Shown: positions 7,553 through 14,826 of the stretch, in pieces
Numbering within the stretch: the first letter of the stretch is position 1
Layout: every line of letters begins with the position of its first letter
Source of the DNA: Thermoplasmatota archaeon
GTDB lineage: Archaea > Thermoplasmatota > E2 > DHVEG-1
Direction of reading: 5' to 3'
Assembly: GCA_030619765.1 (NCBI GenBank)
Contig: JAUXAU010000009.1
Location: 1-56,434 of the forward strand
DNA length: 56,434 nucleotides
The notes under the pieces: generated by a model
What the model saw: only the letters and a program-made list of their open reading frames with translations
Database searches by the model: none
Told to the model about the DNA's origin: nothing
Program-made: the position numbers and the translations under genes

Positions 7553-8260
7553 ATGTACCAAAACAATCCAACAGAAGTGAAAATATTTGAAGAATTATCC
7601 ATAGATTTTTTTAAAGGAAAATGTACAGATATTGCAAAAAGTTTGTTGGGAAAATTGCTTTTAAATAAAACCGAAGAGGGAATTGCTGGAGGCATAATAG
7701 TTGAAACTGAAGCATATCTAGGAAAAAACGATCCTGCATGCCATCTTTCCAATGGTCTTACTAAAAGAAACAGGCCGTTTTATAAAGGGAAAGGAACTAT
7801 ATACGTCTTTAAAATACATAGATATAATAATCTAAATGTCATAAGTGAATATAATTCACATCCAGAGTGTATATTAATTCGAGCAATCGAGCCCACTCAT
7901 GGATTGGAATTGATGAAAAAAAGAAGGGGAACTGATAATCTAATTAAACTTGCCACGGGTCCTGGAAAATTAACTGAATCATTGGGCATAACAAAAGAAA
8001 ATGCTAATAACAAAAAACTCCACAGCAGTATGATTTCTTTTTACAATACAAATTTAATTAATTTTGATACGATCATTACCACTAGGATTGGAATTTCTAA
8101 AGCCGTAGATTGGCCTCTTAGATATTGTATTGATAATAATCCGTTTATTTCAAAAAAATTTGGAAATAATGAAATTAATGACGAACTTTTTTCTTTTAAT
8201 GAAGATGTTTATTATGAAAAATTTAAAATAAACCGAATCTATCCTCTGAATGAATGGTAA
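7553..8260 (+). CDS. mpg: 3-methyladenine (alkyladenine) DNA glycosylase, AAG/Mpg family
   Basis: The 235-residue protein matches the Mpg fold: DFFKGKCTDIAKSLLGKLL at the start, then GGIIVETEAYLGKNDPACHLSNGLTKRN, YVFKIHRYNNLNVIS, LIRAIEPTHG and ATGPGKLTESLGI. These carry the catalytic Glu of the VETEAY segment and the base-pocket residues. The family removes alkylated purines and hypoxanthine from DNA. The usual YGMHxCLNVV is changed to HRYNNLNVIS, a divergent feature. The frame is open upstream to 7397 but has no ATG there; the ATG at 7553 gives the usual family N-terminus. Confidence 0.85.
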   Translation: MYQNNPTEVKIFEELSIDFFKGKCTDIAKSLLGKLLLNKTEEGIAGGIIVETEAYLGKNDPACHLSNGLTKRNRPFYKGKGTIYVFKIHRYNNLNVISEYNSHPECILIRAIEPTHGLELMKKRRGTDNLIKLATGPGKLTESLGITKENANNKKLHSSMISFYNTNLINFDTIITTRIGISKAVDWPLRYCIDNNPFISKKFGNNEINDELFSFNEDVYYEKFKINRIYPLNEW

Positions 8261-8916
8261 AAGAAGATGATTCTGGTACTTCGGCAAAATTTGTTACATT
8301 TGAAGGTGTCGATAAGACAGGGAAAACTTTGATTTGTAACATCTTAGAGACTGAATATCCAGAGTATACTTATATTTATGATCCACCAAAATTTGAACCT
8401 TGGGATTCAATCTTCACAGATGGTACAAAATATGGAAAAAATATACCCAATATTTCAGAAAGTTTTCTTTTACTTTCTGCTCGTTTACATAACTATACAA
8501 AAGAAATTAGTAAGAGTTTGAGAAAGGGCAAATCCGTGATTGCCGATCGATATGCAGATAGTTGGTTTGCATATCAATCAATTCACACAGAAAAATATTT
8601 CCAAAAAGGGGCATGTCCTCTTGATTTTTTTAAAAAAATCCATGAATCATGTGTCAATTACGGTTTGTTAAAAGATCCTGATGTAACAATTCTAATAATC
8701 GCAGATAGGAAAATAATTGAAAAAAGATTGAAAAGGACAAAAAATAGGACAGAATATGAAGACATTGAGTTCCTAATAAAAGTTCAAGGAATCTATAAAC
8801 AACTTGCAACTGAGTATACTAAAAGGTACCGCATCGTTGAAGATAAAGATCAAGGAATAATAAACGTTTATAATGAAATAAAAAAGATTTTGAAAAAAGA
8901 AGGAATTTGTAAATAA
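8254..8916 (+). CDS. Thymidylate-kinase-like nucleoside monophosphate kinase
   Basis: The 220-residue protein starts with FVTFEGVDKTGKT, a P-loop close to the FEGxDGxGKST of dTMP kinases. It continues with a DR(Y/S) segment (SVIADRYADSWFAYQ) and a late KRLKRTKNRTEYED lid-like part. The start overlaps the end of the glycosylase gene by 7 bases, so the two are translationally coupled. The first half of the nucleotide pocket is divergent, so dTMP as substrate is likely but not certain; another (d)NMP or a modified nucleotide is possible. Confidence 0.75.
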   Translation: MVKEDDSGTSAKFVTFEGVDKTGKTLICNILETEYPEYTYIYDPPKFEPWDSIFTDGTKYGKNIPNISESFLLLSARLHNYTKEISKSLRKGKSVIADRYADSWFAYQSIHTEKYFQKGACPLDFFKKIHESCVNYGLLKDPDVTILIIADRKIIEKRLKRTKNRTEYEDIEFLIKVQGIYKQLATEYTKRYRIVEDKDQGIINVYNEIKKILKKEGICK

Positions 8917-9495
8917 ATGAGGACGATCATGAGTAAAAGTATTTATTTTGCAACTAGCAATTTAAATAAATACAGAGAAGCAGAAAATATAATAGGAAAG
9001 AATAGATTAAAATTACTAAAGAAGAAGTTAATCGAGATTAAAGATTATTCTCTTGAAAATATTGCAATATATTCTCTAAAAGTACTCACAGAATCTTTTA
9101 ATGAAGCTGTATTTGTAGAGGATTCAGGTCTTTTTATAAGTGCGTTAAGTGATTTTCCAGGATTCGCAACAGGATATGTGCATAAGACACTTGGCAACAA
9201 AAACATATTAGTCCTTCTAGAAGATGAAAAGGATCGAAGTGCATATTTCAAATCCGTAATAGCCTTTAAACCCCCATCAAAGGGACCTAAATTGAAATTA
9301 TTTGTAGGAACAACTAATGGTGTTATAGTCGATAAAGAAAAGGGAACTAATGGTTTTGATTATGATCCGATTTTTCAACCCTCTGGTTCAGAAAAGACAT
9401 TCGGTGAAATGACAATTGAAGAAAAAAACAAGTTTTCGCATAGAGGAAAAGCTTTACAAAGATTCAATAGTTGGCTTGAAGAAGAGTATTGGTAA
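8917..9495 (+). CDS. Ham1/RdgB-family (d)ITP/XTP pyrophosphatase
   Basis: The 192-residue product shows the family signatures: YFATSNLNKYREAENI at the N-terminus, VFVEDSGLFISALSDFPGFATGYV in the middle, GFDYDPIFQPSG, and a terminal FSHRGKALQRF. The enzymes hydrolyse non-canonical purine triphosphates such as dITP and XTP to monophosphates, keeping them out of DNA and RNA. The gene directly follows the kinase gene (stop at 8916, start at 8917). An internal ATG at 8929 (MSKS) is an alternative start. Confidence 0.88.
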   Translation: MRTIMSKSIYFATSNLNKYREAENIIGKNRLKLLKKKLIEIKDYSLENIAIYSLKVLTESFNEAVFVEDSGLFISALSDFPGFATGYVHKTLGNKNILVLLEDEKDRSAYFKSVIAFKPPSKGPKLKLFVGTTNGVIVDKEKGTNGFDYDPIFQPSGSEKTFGEMTIEEKNKFSHRGKALQRFNSWLEEEYW

Positions 9496-9553
9496 ATAAG
9501 AATACATGGTCATTATTTTTCATTTTCCCTCCTATAAAAAATTGAGTGATTAA

Positions 9554-9811
9554 ATGGAAGAACGGAAATGGCAAGATAAGGTAATAACTATTGTAAACTT
9601 GTTATTTGGATTTATGCTTATTCCAATGATTATTGATTCATTAAACGGTCAGACAATTAATATTATATCTTCCCTTCTGACTATGATAGGATTGTTCACT
9701 TTAGCATATTGCTTTTTGACCTTAAAACTAAAATTATCATTCATTTCAGGATTATTTAGTGGAACTATGTGGGCAATATTATTCATTTTAGGCGTTCATG
9801 CATTATCATAG
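9554..9811 (+). CDS. Small three-helix membrane protein
   Basis: The 85-residue product has three hydrophobic segments (about residues 10-27, 36-57 and 62-83) and a charged N-terminus. No family is recognised. It is transcribed with the cyclase gene that follows 92 bases later, so a link to that enzyme (for instance as a membrane partner) is possible but only inferred from position. Confidence 0.65.
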   Translation: MEERKWQDKVITIVNLLFGFMLIPMIIDSLNGQTINIISSLLTMIGLFTLAYCFLTLKLKLSFISGLFSGTMWAILFILGVHALS

Positions 9812-9903
9812 ATATGGGTATCTTTTAAAAGTAATTTAGAAAGCTATATATTATTGGGTTCTTATTAAAGTAATTACAACAATCAGTTTCAAGTGGGCTA
9901 ATA

Positions 9904-11145
9904 ATGAAAACATCTCAAGAAATTAATAAAAGCGCCTCTGAAATTAAAGGAAACAACCCATTAAATGGGACATATATAGCGAACTTAGAAGATATTGTCC
10001 GTGAAGAAAAATCATTTGTTGAAAACATTAAAGGTTCAGCTAAAGTTATTACTATTGGAATATTCGACCTTACTGGCTCTACTCCCCTAAAATTAGAGCA
10101 TGGCCATCATCTCGGAACACGAACTGCGTTGTTTCACAATCATATTTGTCGAAGAATAATTGAAGAATTTGATGGTGCTGTTATTAAAGAGCTGGGTGAT
10201 GGTATTTTGTCACAATTTGATGATCCGCTGAAAGCTTGTTTAGCAGCAGTAAATATGATTGTAGCGACAAAGAATTTTACTGATTTCTCTACAAAAGTTG
10301 CATTGACTATAGGTGAGGTAGAGGAAATTAAAGTAAATGATGCCCAAGATGTCCTTGGAAGTGCTGTGGATCGCTGTGCACGACTTATAGGCCATGCCGA
10401 TCCAGATGAAATCATTATTGATAAACCTCTTGAAGAAGTTGTAAATAGTTTCATAAAAGATTTCGATTCTTTATCTATTGAAAACCCAAAAGTTATTGAG
10501 CTTAGAGGAATCGGAGAAACTGAAATTTTTAAACTAAATATAAATGGATACCAATTCAAACTTCATTCATTAGGAAGAAGGACAATCAATGAAAAAGTGC
10601 AATTCTTCCAGAGTGCAACATCTGAGGTAATTGAACTTGGCATTGGTCTTAAGACGTTTTCTGGATATTTTTTTCAGAGAAGATCGGAGGAGTTCAAAGA
10701 TCACGTAATTGAGTTATTAAAAAAAGGAGTGAATTTCAAATGCATTATGCTAAATCCAGATTCCCAAATTGCGTCGACATATTCTGCTGACTGTGGAGAA
10801 CCAGATTATGTTAATGATATGAGACGCTCGCTCGATAAACTCAAGAGGATAAAGAAAGAATTTCAAGGTATGAATCTATCTGGTAGATTTGATATTTATA
10901 TTTATAACAAGCTTCCAACCTTTCATGCAGTTTGCGTTGATCCTTCTACACCTAATGGTAAATTTTTTATCTCACATTATATGTATGAAACAGAAAGGGC
11001 GGAAACTCCAGGAATTTCTTTTTCAAAATTCTCAAATCCAGAATTGTTTGAGAAGTATTATAACTCAATCCAACAACTTCTTTCTAAGTGTCATTTACAT
11101 GAACCTTCACAAGAACAAGTTAAAAGTAATAAGAGGGGAAAGTAA
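9904..11145 (+). CDS. Class III nucleotide cyclase fused to an unidentified C-terminal domain
   Basis: Residues ~45-215 form a class III adenylate/guanylate cyclase domain: metal Asp in IFDLTGST (D55), KELGDG with K95 and the second metal Asp D99, and DVLGSAVDRCARL with D149 and R160. K95 and D149 are the usual adenine-reading pair, so ATP is the likely substrate. The transition-state Asn is replaced by Asp (D156). Residues ~225-405 form a second domain with the pattern of sensor or effector modules (KGVNFKCIMLNPDS, DIYIYNKLPTFHAVCVDP, GKFFISHYM), distantly phospholipase-D-like. No signal or membrane segment is present. A role in signalling, perhaps in stress or defence, is inferred. Confidence 0.75.
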   Translation: MKTSQEINKSASEIKGNNPLNGTYIANLEDIVREEKSFVENIKGSAKVITIGIFDLTGSTPLKLEHGHHLGTRTALFHNHICRRIIEEFDGAVIKELGDGILSQFDDPLKACLAAVNMIVATKNFTDFSTKVALTIGEVEEIKVNDAQDVLGSAVDRCARLIGHADPDEIIIDKPLEEVVNSFIKDFDSLSIENPKVIELRGIGETEIFKLNINGYQFKLHSLGRRTINEKVQFFQSATSEVIELGIGLKTFSGYFFQRRSEEFKDHVIELLKKGVNFKCIMLNPDSQIASTYSADCGEPDYVNDMRRSLDKLKRIKKEFQGMNLSGRFDIYIYNKLPTFHAVCVDPSTPNGKFFISHYMYETERAETPGISFSKFSNPELFEKYYNSIQQLLSKCHLHEPSQEQVKSNKRGK

Positions 11146-11208
11146 ATTTTAAAAATCTAGTTGATGGAACATAATTAGCCACCAACTTATCCAACTACTG
11201 GAGATGCT

Positions 11209-11263
11209 GAATAAAAGTGCAGAATCACGAATAAAAATGCAGAATGGAATAAAAGTGCAAAGC
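11209..11263 (+). repeat. 17-bp unit repeat, array B (three units, 20/18 spacing)
   Basis: Units start at 11209 (GAATAAAAGTGCAGAAT), 11229 (GAATAAAAATGCAGAAT) and 11247 (GAATAAAAGTGCAAAGC). It lies between the converging 3' ends of the cyclase and exonuclease genes, a place where promoter elements are not expected. Confidence 0.8.
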
Positions 11264-11268
11264 GCCAA

Positions 11269-11832
11269 TTAATTGATTTTAAACAGACCTCTATTAAAAA
11301 GTTCATATACAATTATTGCCTCATGCTTTGCATCATCACAACCACGATGTTTTTCAACATAATGATTATCGGGAAATAAATGATTCCATGCCTCTGTTAC
11401 TTTAGGCCATTTATAATCATTGGATTGAATATCATTTCCATCTGTAAAAGGTAATTTACAAATAGGTGTCATTAATATCATGGGACAATCGAGTTCATTT
11501 TCAATTGATATGCCACGAGTCCTAAGAAAATCAAAATCAAATTTTTTATTATATGCAGTGACTTTATAATTATTTAAGACATCTTGAAGAACACTTATGT
11601 TTAAAGGTTCTGCTTGCATTACCTCATCAAATTTTAAAGAAGAGTTTTGGAAAATCCATGAATTTTTATGAGTATCACAAAAACCTTCTTCCTTAACGAG
11701 TTCATCATACACAACGTTGGTAGAACCATCTAATAAATTTAATTCAACAATACCAATTTCAACAATCAAACCGCCATCACGTAAAAAACCAGTAGTTTCA
11801 ATATCTAAAACTACAATTATATTTTCATTCAT
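11269..11832 (-). CDS. DEDDh-family 3'-5' exonuclease (DnaQ-like)
   Basis: The 187-residue protein carries the motifs of the DnaQ/DEDDh fold: VVLDIETTGF (Exo I, D and E), AYNKKFDFDFL (Exo II) and HRGCDDAKHEAI (Exo III, with His and Asp). It could act on DNA ends or on RNA; such stand-alone exonucleases are found as repair factors and on mobile islands. It is transcribed alone and is flanked on both sides by the 17-bp unit arrays. Confidence 0.85.
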   Translation of the reverse strand: MNENIIVVLDIETTGFLRDGGLIVEIGIVELNLLDGSTNVVYDELVKEEGFCDTHKNSWIFQNSSLKFDEVMQAEPLNISVLQDVLNNYKVTAYNKKFDFDFLRTRGISIENELDCPMILMTPICKLPFTDGNDIQSNDYKWPKVTEAWNHLFPDNHYVEKHRGCDDAKHEAIIVYELFNRGLFKIN

Positions 11833-11902
11833 AATATTTTATCTCCTTCTGAATATTCCATCAAATCAAAAGCGGAGAAATTGCAATACAGTATTTATTA
11901 AT

Positions 11903-11973
11903 AAATTTTAAGTCAAAATTCTTATTTTTAGGTCAAACGTGAATTTTAGAGCAAAACCATAAAAGTGCAAAGC
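11903..11973 (+). repeat. 17-bp unit repeat, degenerate array E
   Basis: The best units are 11941-11957 (GAATTTTAGAGCAAAAC) and 11957-11973 (CCATAAAAGTGCAAAGC). Two weaker ones precede them, with the key CA at 11914 and 11934, giving 20- and 18-base steps like the other arrays. It lies just upstream of array C. Confidence 0.45.
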
Positions 11974-11995
11974 CCAACTTCCTTCTTATTTATTG

Positions 11996-12050
11996 GACTT
12001 TGGGTGCAAAACACGGACTTTGGGTGCAGAAACGACTAAGGGTGCAAAGC
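11996..12050 (+). repeat. 17-bp unit repeat, array C (three units, 20/18 spacing)
   Basis: Units start at 11996 (GACTTTGGGTGCAAAAC), 12016 (GACTTTGGGTGCAGAAA) and 12034 (GACTAAGGGTGCAAAGC). It lies between the 5' end of the exonuclease gene and the 3' end of the winged-helix regulator gene. The rest of 11833-12157 shows no gene. Confidence 0.8.
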
Positions 12051-12157
12051 TGCTATTTGGGAAAGCGTATATATGTAGTAAGTGTAGACACGTATGCTTC
12101 ATGATTCTTTTAGAAAAAAACACAACTCTCACTATATTTTATTGTATTGAGTAATTA

Positions 12158-12532
12158 TTAATTCTCGGAAATTTCTGGGATTTTTTGTTGCTCTAATGGC
12201 AATTTGATTTCCTTTTCATATGAGTTAATGAATTTCATTAGTTCTACTCCTCTATCCGTAAGATCATATATGTGAGTCTTCCGTCGTTTAGATTTTATTG
12301 ATTTTGTCTCTATTAAATTAAGTATCTTAAGCATATTTAGTTGCCTTAAAAATGTAGCATGAGACAATTCGAGCTTAGAATCTAATTCTGTATACTGTCG
12401 AGGTCGTTCATCTAATAAATATAATATCGCTGTTGTCCCTTTACAACCGATGATTTTTCCTAATTCTTTTGTCCTTTCATATACGTTTATTTTAACAGTT
12501 TCTCTCTCTCCTTTAGAGTTTTTTCCCACCAT
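12158..12532 (-). CDS. Winged-helix transcription regulator
   Basis: The 124-residue protein has a winged-helix domain (about residues 18-105): KGTTAILYLLDERPRQYTELDSKLELSHATFLRQLNMLKILNLIETK, then a basic wing (SKRRKTHIYDLTDRG) and an acidic C-terminal tail. This resembles HxlR/ArsR-type archaeal regulators. The region before its ATG holds AT-rich DNA that could serve as a TATA box (12576-12598) and, further up, a tandem array of 16-bp units, which are likely its own or a partner's binding sites. Confidence 0.75.
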   Translation of the reverse strand: MVGKNSKGERETVKINVYERTKELGKIIGCKGTTAILYLLDERPRQYTELDSKLELSHATFLRQLNMLKILNLIETKSIKSKRRKTHIYDLTDRGVELMKFINSYEKEIKLPLEQQKIPEISEN

Positions 12533-12628
12533 CTAATTTTTTAAACAAATTATGTCTATATTAATTTTTCTTATTTTTTTAAATTAATATTATATTTATT
12601 TTTCGGTATTTTGCAATTATAATGATAG

Positions 12629-12708
12629 GTCCATCTCATGGACCGTCCACAAAATGGACCGTCCATATTATGAACTGGCCATGTTATGACCCGTCCAAAT
12701 TATGGTCG
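12629..12708. promoter_or_regulatory. Five tandem 16-bp units, mostly palindromic (operator or iteron array)
   Basis: Five units of exactly 16 bases lie head to tail: GTCCATCTCATGGACC, GTCCACAAAATGGACC, GTCCATATTATGAACT, GGCCATGTTATGACCC and GTCCAAATTATGGTCG. Units 1 and 2 are dyads with GGTCCA/TGGACC arms; the others are imperfect or degraded. The array lies upstream of the AT-rich promoter of the winged-helix gene (ATG at 12532) and after the 3' end of the small zinc-ribbon gene. Cooperative regulator binding is the simplest reading; plasmid-type iterons are an alternative. Confidence 0.8.
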
Positions 12709-12767
12709 AAAAATAATATATAAAATTGAAGCTATGTGGTATCCTTGAGGAGAAACTTGAAACAGTT

Positions 12768-12911
12768 TCATTTCTTAGGGAATTTTCTAGGCTTGTCCCA
12801 GTACGGGCTTTTGCATTTAGGGCAGACATTAGGATATTCTTCTTTGTTTCGTGGCACCCATTCGTGTTCGCATCGTTCGCATTTGTATCCTTCTAGCTTT
12901 ATCTTTGCCAT
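12768..12911 (-). CDS. 47-residue zinc-ribbon protein
   Basis: The product has CERCEHEW (C11, C14) and CPKCKSPYW (C30, C33) with a short basic tail, the same core as the 40-residue protein at 4805-4927. The conserved Trp after the first knuckle and PYW after the second suggest a rubredoxin-like zinc ribbon. The ATG is at 12911. A minus-strand TATA box (TATTTATATATG, 12954-12965) stands about 43 bases upstream, with TACTA-N-TAGTA dyads on both sides. It is probably a regulator or an adaptor; the family function is unknown to me. Confidence 0.75.
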   Translation of the reverse strand: MAKIKLEGYKCERCEHEWVPRNKEEYPNVCPKCKSPYWDKPRKFPKK

Positions 12912-12925
12912 TACTACTGCTATAT

Positions 12926-12992
12926 TACTAATAGTATATAACTTTAACTCAAAACATATATAAATAGTATTACTATTAGTATATTACTAGTA
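12926..12992. promoter_or_regulatory. Three TACTA(N)TAGTA-type dyads flanking a TATA box
   Basis: Perfect dyads TACTAATAGTA (12926-12936) and TACTATTAGTA (12971-12981) and the palindrome TACTAGTA (12985-12992) flank the minus-strand TATA box of the zinc-ribbon gene. One sits between TATA and start codon, two lie upstream. This is a repressor-like layout; the last two also face the transposase gene. Confidence 0.55.
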
Positions 12993-13010
12993 GTAGTATA
13001 AAATGTTATA

Positions 13011-13041
13011 GCCAAGGGAAGATTTGAGACTCCCCCTTGGC
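13011..13041. repeat. Inverted repeat GCCAAGGG / CCCTTGGC before the transposase
   Basis: A perfect 8-bp dyad (13011-13018 and 13034-13041, 15-base spacer) ends 13 bases before the transposase ATG. It may be a hairpin that shields or controls translation of the transposase, or part of the left end of the element. Confidence 0.4.
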
Positions 13042-13054
13042 AGGAAATAACTGC

Positions 13055-14629
13055 ATGGCAGGAACCACACAAATTATCTCCAAAAAGCACATCACAAACG
13101 AGATATATAATACATTTGAAATAATCAAAAAACAGAAGAACATCAGCATAGCTGATTATCTCAAAATTTTTAATGCATCCATATTTGGAGAGAAGCAATA
13201 CAGGAAAATCAAATTCTCCTATGAATCACTATTCAAACTTGTTTTATATCAAAAATTAAAGGGCATTAAGTTTCATACAAAGTTGACAAAATACCTTAGA
13301 AGGAATCCAAAAGATAAATTCAAATTAGGGTTTAGTGAAACACCAGATAGAACTCAAATTGGATATTTTATTAATAATATCCTTGATAATCAAACAAAAG
13401 AACTGCTTGATTTTGCCACAGCTAAGATACTGGAGGTTTCTGAGAAGTTCGGTATTCTTCTTGATGTAAAAACTTTGGCACCAGAAAAACCAAAGAAAGA
13501 AACGAAGAAACGAAATCAATATTACCAGAAAAGAGACAAAGCCAGAGAGATCGCCAGACTTTTCAAGAAACGGTTTGCACCCTTCATCAACCTGAACCTG
13601 AAAAACAATACATTCTACAAGAAGAACCAGTTCATAGATCTCCTGATACACATGGGGCAGACAAGGGATTTCGCAGAGAACGGAAATAAAACCTTCAAGG
13701 AACTAAGACCAATAGGATGCCCAGATGCAGATACCCTCTTGTATCATCTGAAAAACTACCCAAATTACAAAGATGTACACAGGATGTTTATCACTCTTTT
13801 TGAAGTTGTATGGGATATGGCTAGGACGGCCAATATCTTTGACATGCGGAAACGATATGATGTTGCTATCGACTTCACGGAATGGTACTTCTACGGAGAT
13901 AAATCCACTTTTATGGTAGTCGGGAAAGAACCAAAGGATGGGACTTCCAGCTGCTACAAGTTTATTACCATCAACATTGTAGAGGCTGGAAAACGGTTCA
14001 CCCTTTTGGCGTTACCTGTCAGTGCTTTGGATAATGTAAGCAAAGACAAACTCGTTAGAAAGCTGCTCGACTATGCTCTACCACGAATAAAGATCAGAAA
14101 GGTTTATGTCGACCGAGCGTTCTTTGATTCAAAAGTAATAAGGGTATTCGACCAGTTTCATCTAAAGTATCTGATGCCTGGGATACGGCAATACAATGTA
14201 CGGCAACTGCTGAAAATAACTCCTGTACCAGCAGTAATCAAGGATTTTATCCTGAAAGATGTGAAACTAAACCTAGTTTTCTTGGAGGAAGAGTGTAAAA
14301 ATGGAAAGAAGGAAAAACGGGTGTTTGCCACCAACGAGGAGTATGACCCGAATGACGTAGAACTGCTTGATACGCTGTTCGACCAGTATGATAAACGCTG
14401 GGGTATCGAATCGAGCTACAGGGTAAAAAAGCAGTATCTTCCCAAAACAACCTCTAAGAACTACATGATACGGTTGTTTTACTTCATGTTCGCAGTCTTA
14501 TTGTACAATCTGTGGATTCTTGCAGACATTCTTCTTTGGCTTGCCCTGTTTGGTAAGGTAGAAGAAGATCACTTGATAACCTCCAAACTGTTTGGGACGA
14601 TGCTTTACACCATCGATCCAGGAGGCTGA
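13055..14629 (+). CDS. IS4-type DDE transposase (ISH3-like)
   Basis: The 524-residue protein fits the IS4/DDE superfamily. Candidate catalytic residues are the Asp of VAIDFTEWYFYG, the Asp of VYVDRAFFDS, and the Glu of the terminal YDKRWGIESSYRxKKQ, which is the Y-R-E signature region (YDKRWGIE). The DGTSSCYKF segment and the layout resemble archaeal ISH3/ISC-type transposases. The ATG at 13055 is preferred to the TTG at 13037. Codon use is slightly richer in G and C than nearby genes, consistent with transfer. No matching terminal inverted repeats were found by eye. Confidence 0.85.
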   Translation: MAGTTQIISKKHITNEIYNTFEIIKKQKNISIADYLKIFNASIFGEKQYRKIKFSYESLFKLVLYQKLKGIKFHTKLTKYLRRNPKDKFKLGFSETPDRTQIGYFINNILDNQTKELLDFATAKILEVSEKFGILLDVKTLAPEKPKKETKKRNQYYQKRDKAREIARLFKKRFAPFINLNLKNNTFYKKNQFIDLLIHMGQTRDFAENGNKTFKELRPIGCPDADTLLYHLKNYPNYKDVHRMFITLFEVVWDMARTANIFDMRKRYDVAIDFTEWYFYGDKSTFMVVGKEPKDGTSSCYKFITINIVEAGKRFTLLALPVSALDNVSKDKLVRKLLDYALPRIKIRKVYVDRAFFDSKVIRVFDQFHLKYLMPGIRQYNVRQLLKITPVPAVIKDFILKDVKLNLVFLEEECKNGKKEKRVFATNEEYDPNDVELLDTLFDQYDKRWGIESSYRVKKQYLPKTTSKNYMIRLFYFMFAVLLYNLWILADILLWLALFGKVEEDHLITSKLFGTMLYTIDPGG

Positions 14630-14826
14630 CAAATATGCTTTTTTATGGCTGTTTTTTCATTTGGTTTAGTGTTGACTAGGTTTCTATCTCTTATTTTTTA
14701 GTTTTGAAAGTTATTTTAGTTTGTATTTTGCAATTTTTGTTATTTTGACGATAAAACAAGTCGTTAGATCTGCCTTGAAAAATGAATTTTAGCCCGATTT
14801 AGAAAAGTTTAAAAGTACTTTCGGAA

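Noticed and set aside
10140-10559. 139-residue minus-strand frame
   Set aside because: Antisense shadow of the cyclase domain.
6889-12050. CRISPR array
   Set aside because: The 17-bp units have very short gaps and no unique 30-40 base spacers, and there are only three per array; no cas gene is near.
12629-12708. CRISPR or microsatellite
   Set aside because: The period is 16 bases with no spacer, and units are dyad-symmetric with gradual change; this fits operators or iterons better.
12736-12963. 75-residue plus-strand frame
   Set aside because: It lies antisense to the small zinc-ribbon gene, whose homologue at 4805 supports the minus strand.
13011-13041. Terminal inverted repeat of the transposon
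   Set aside because: The two arms are both left of the transposase; no partner copy was found after the gene, so it is kept as a hairpin only.
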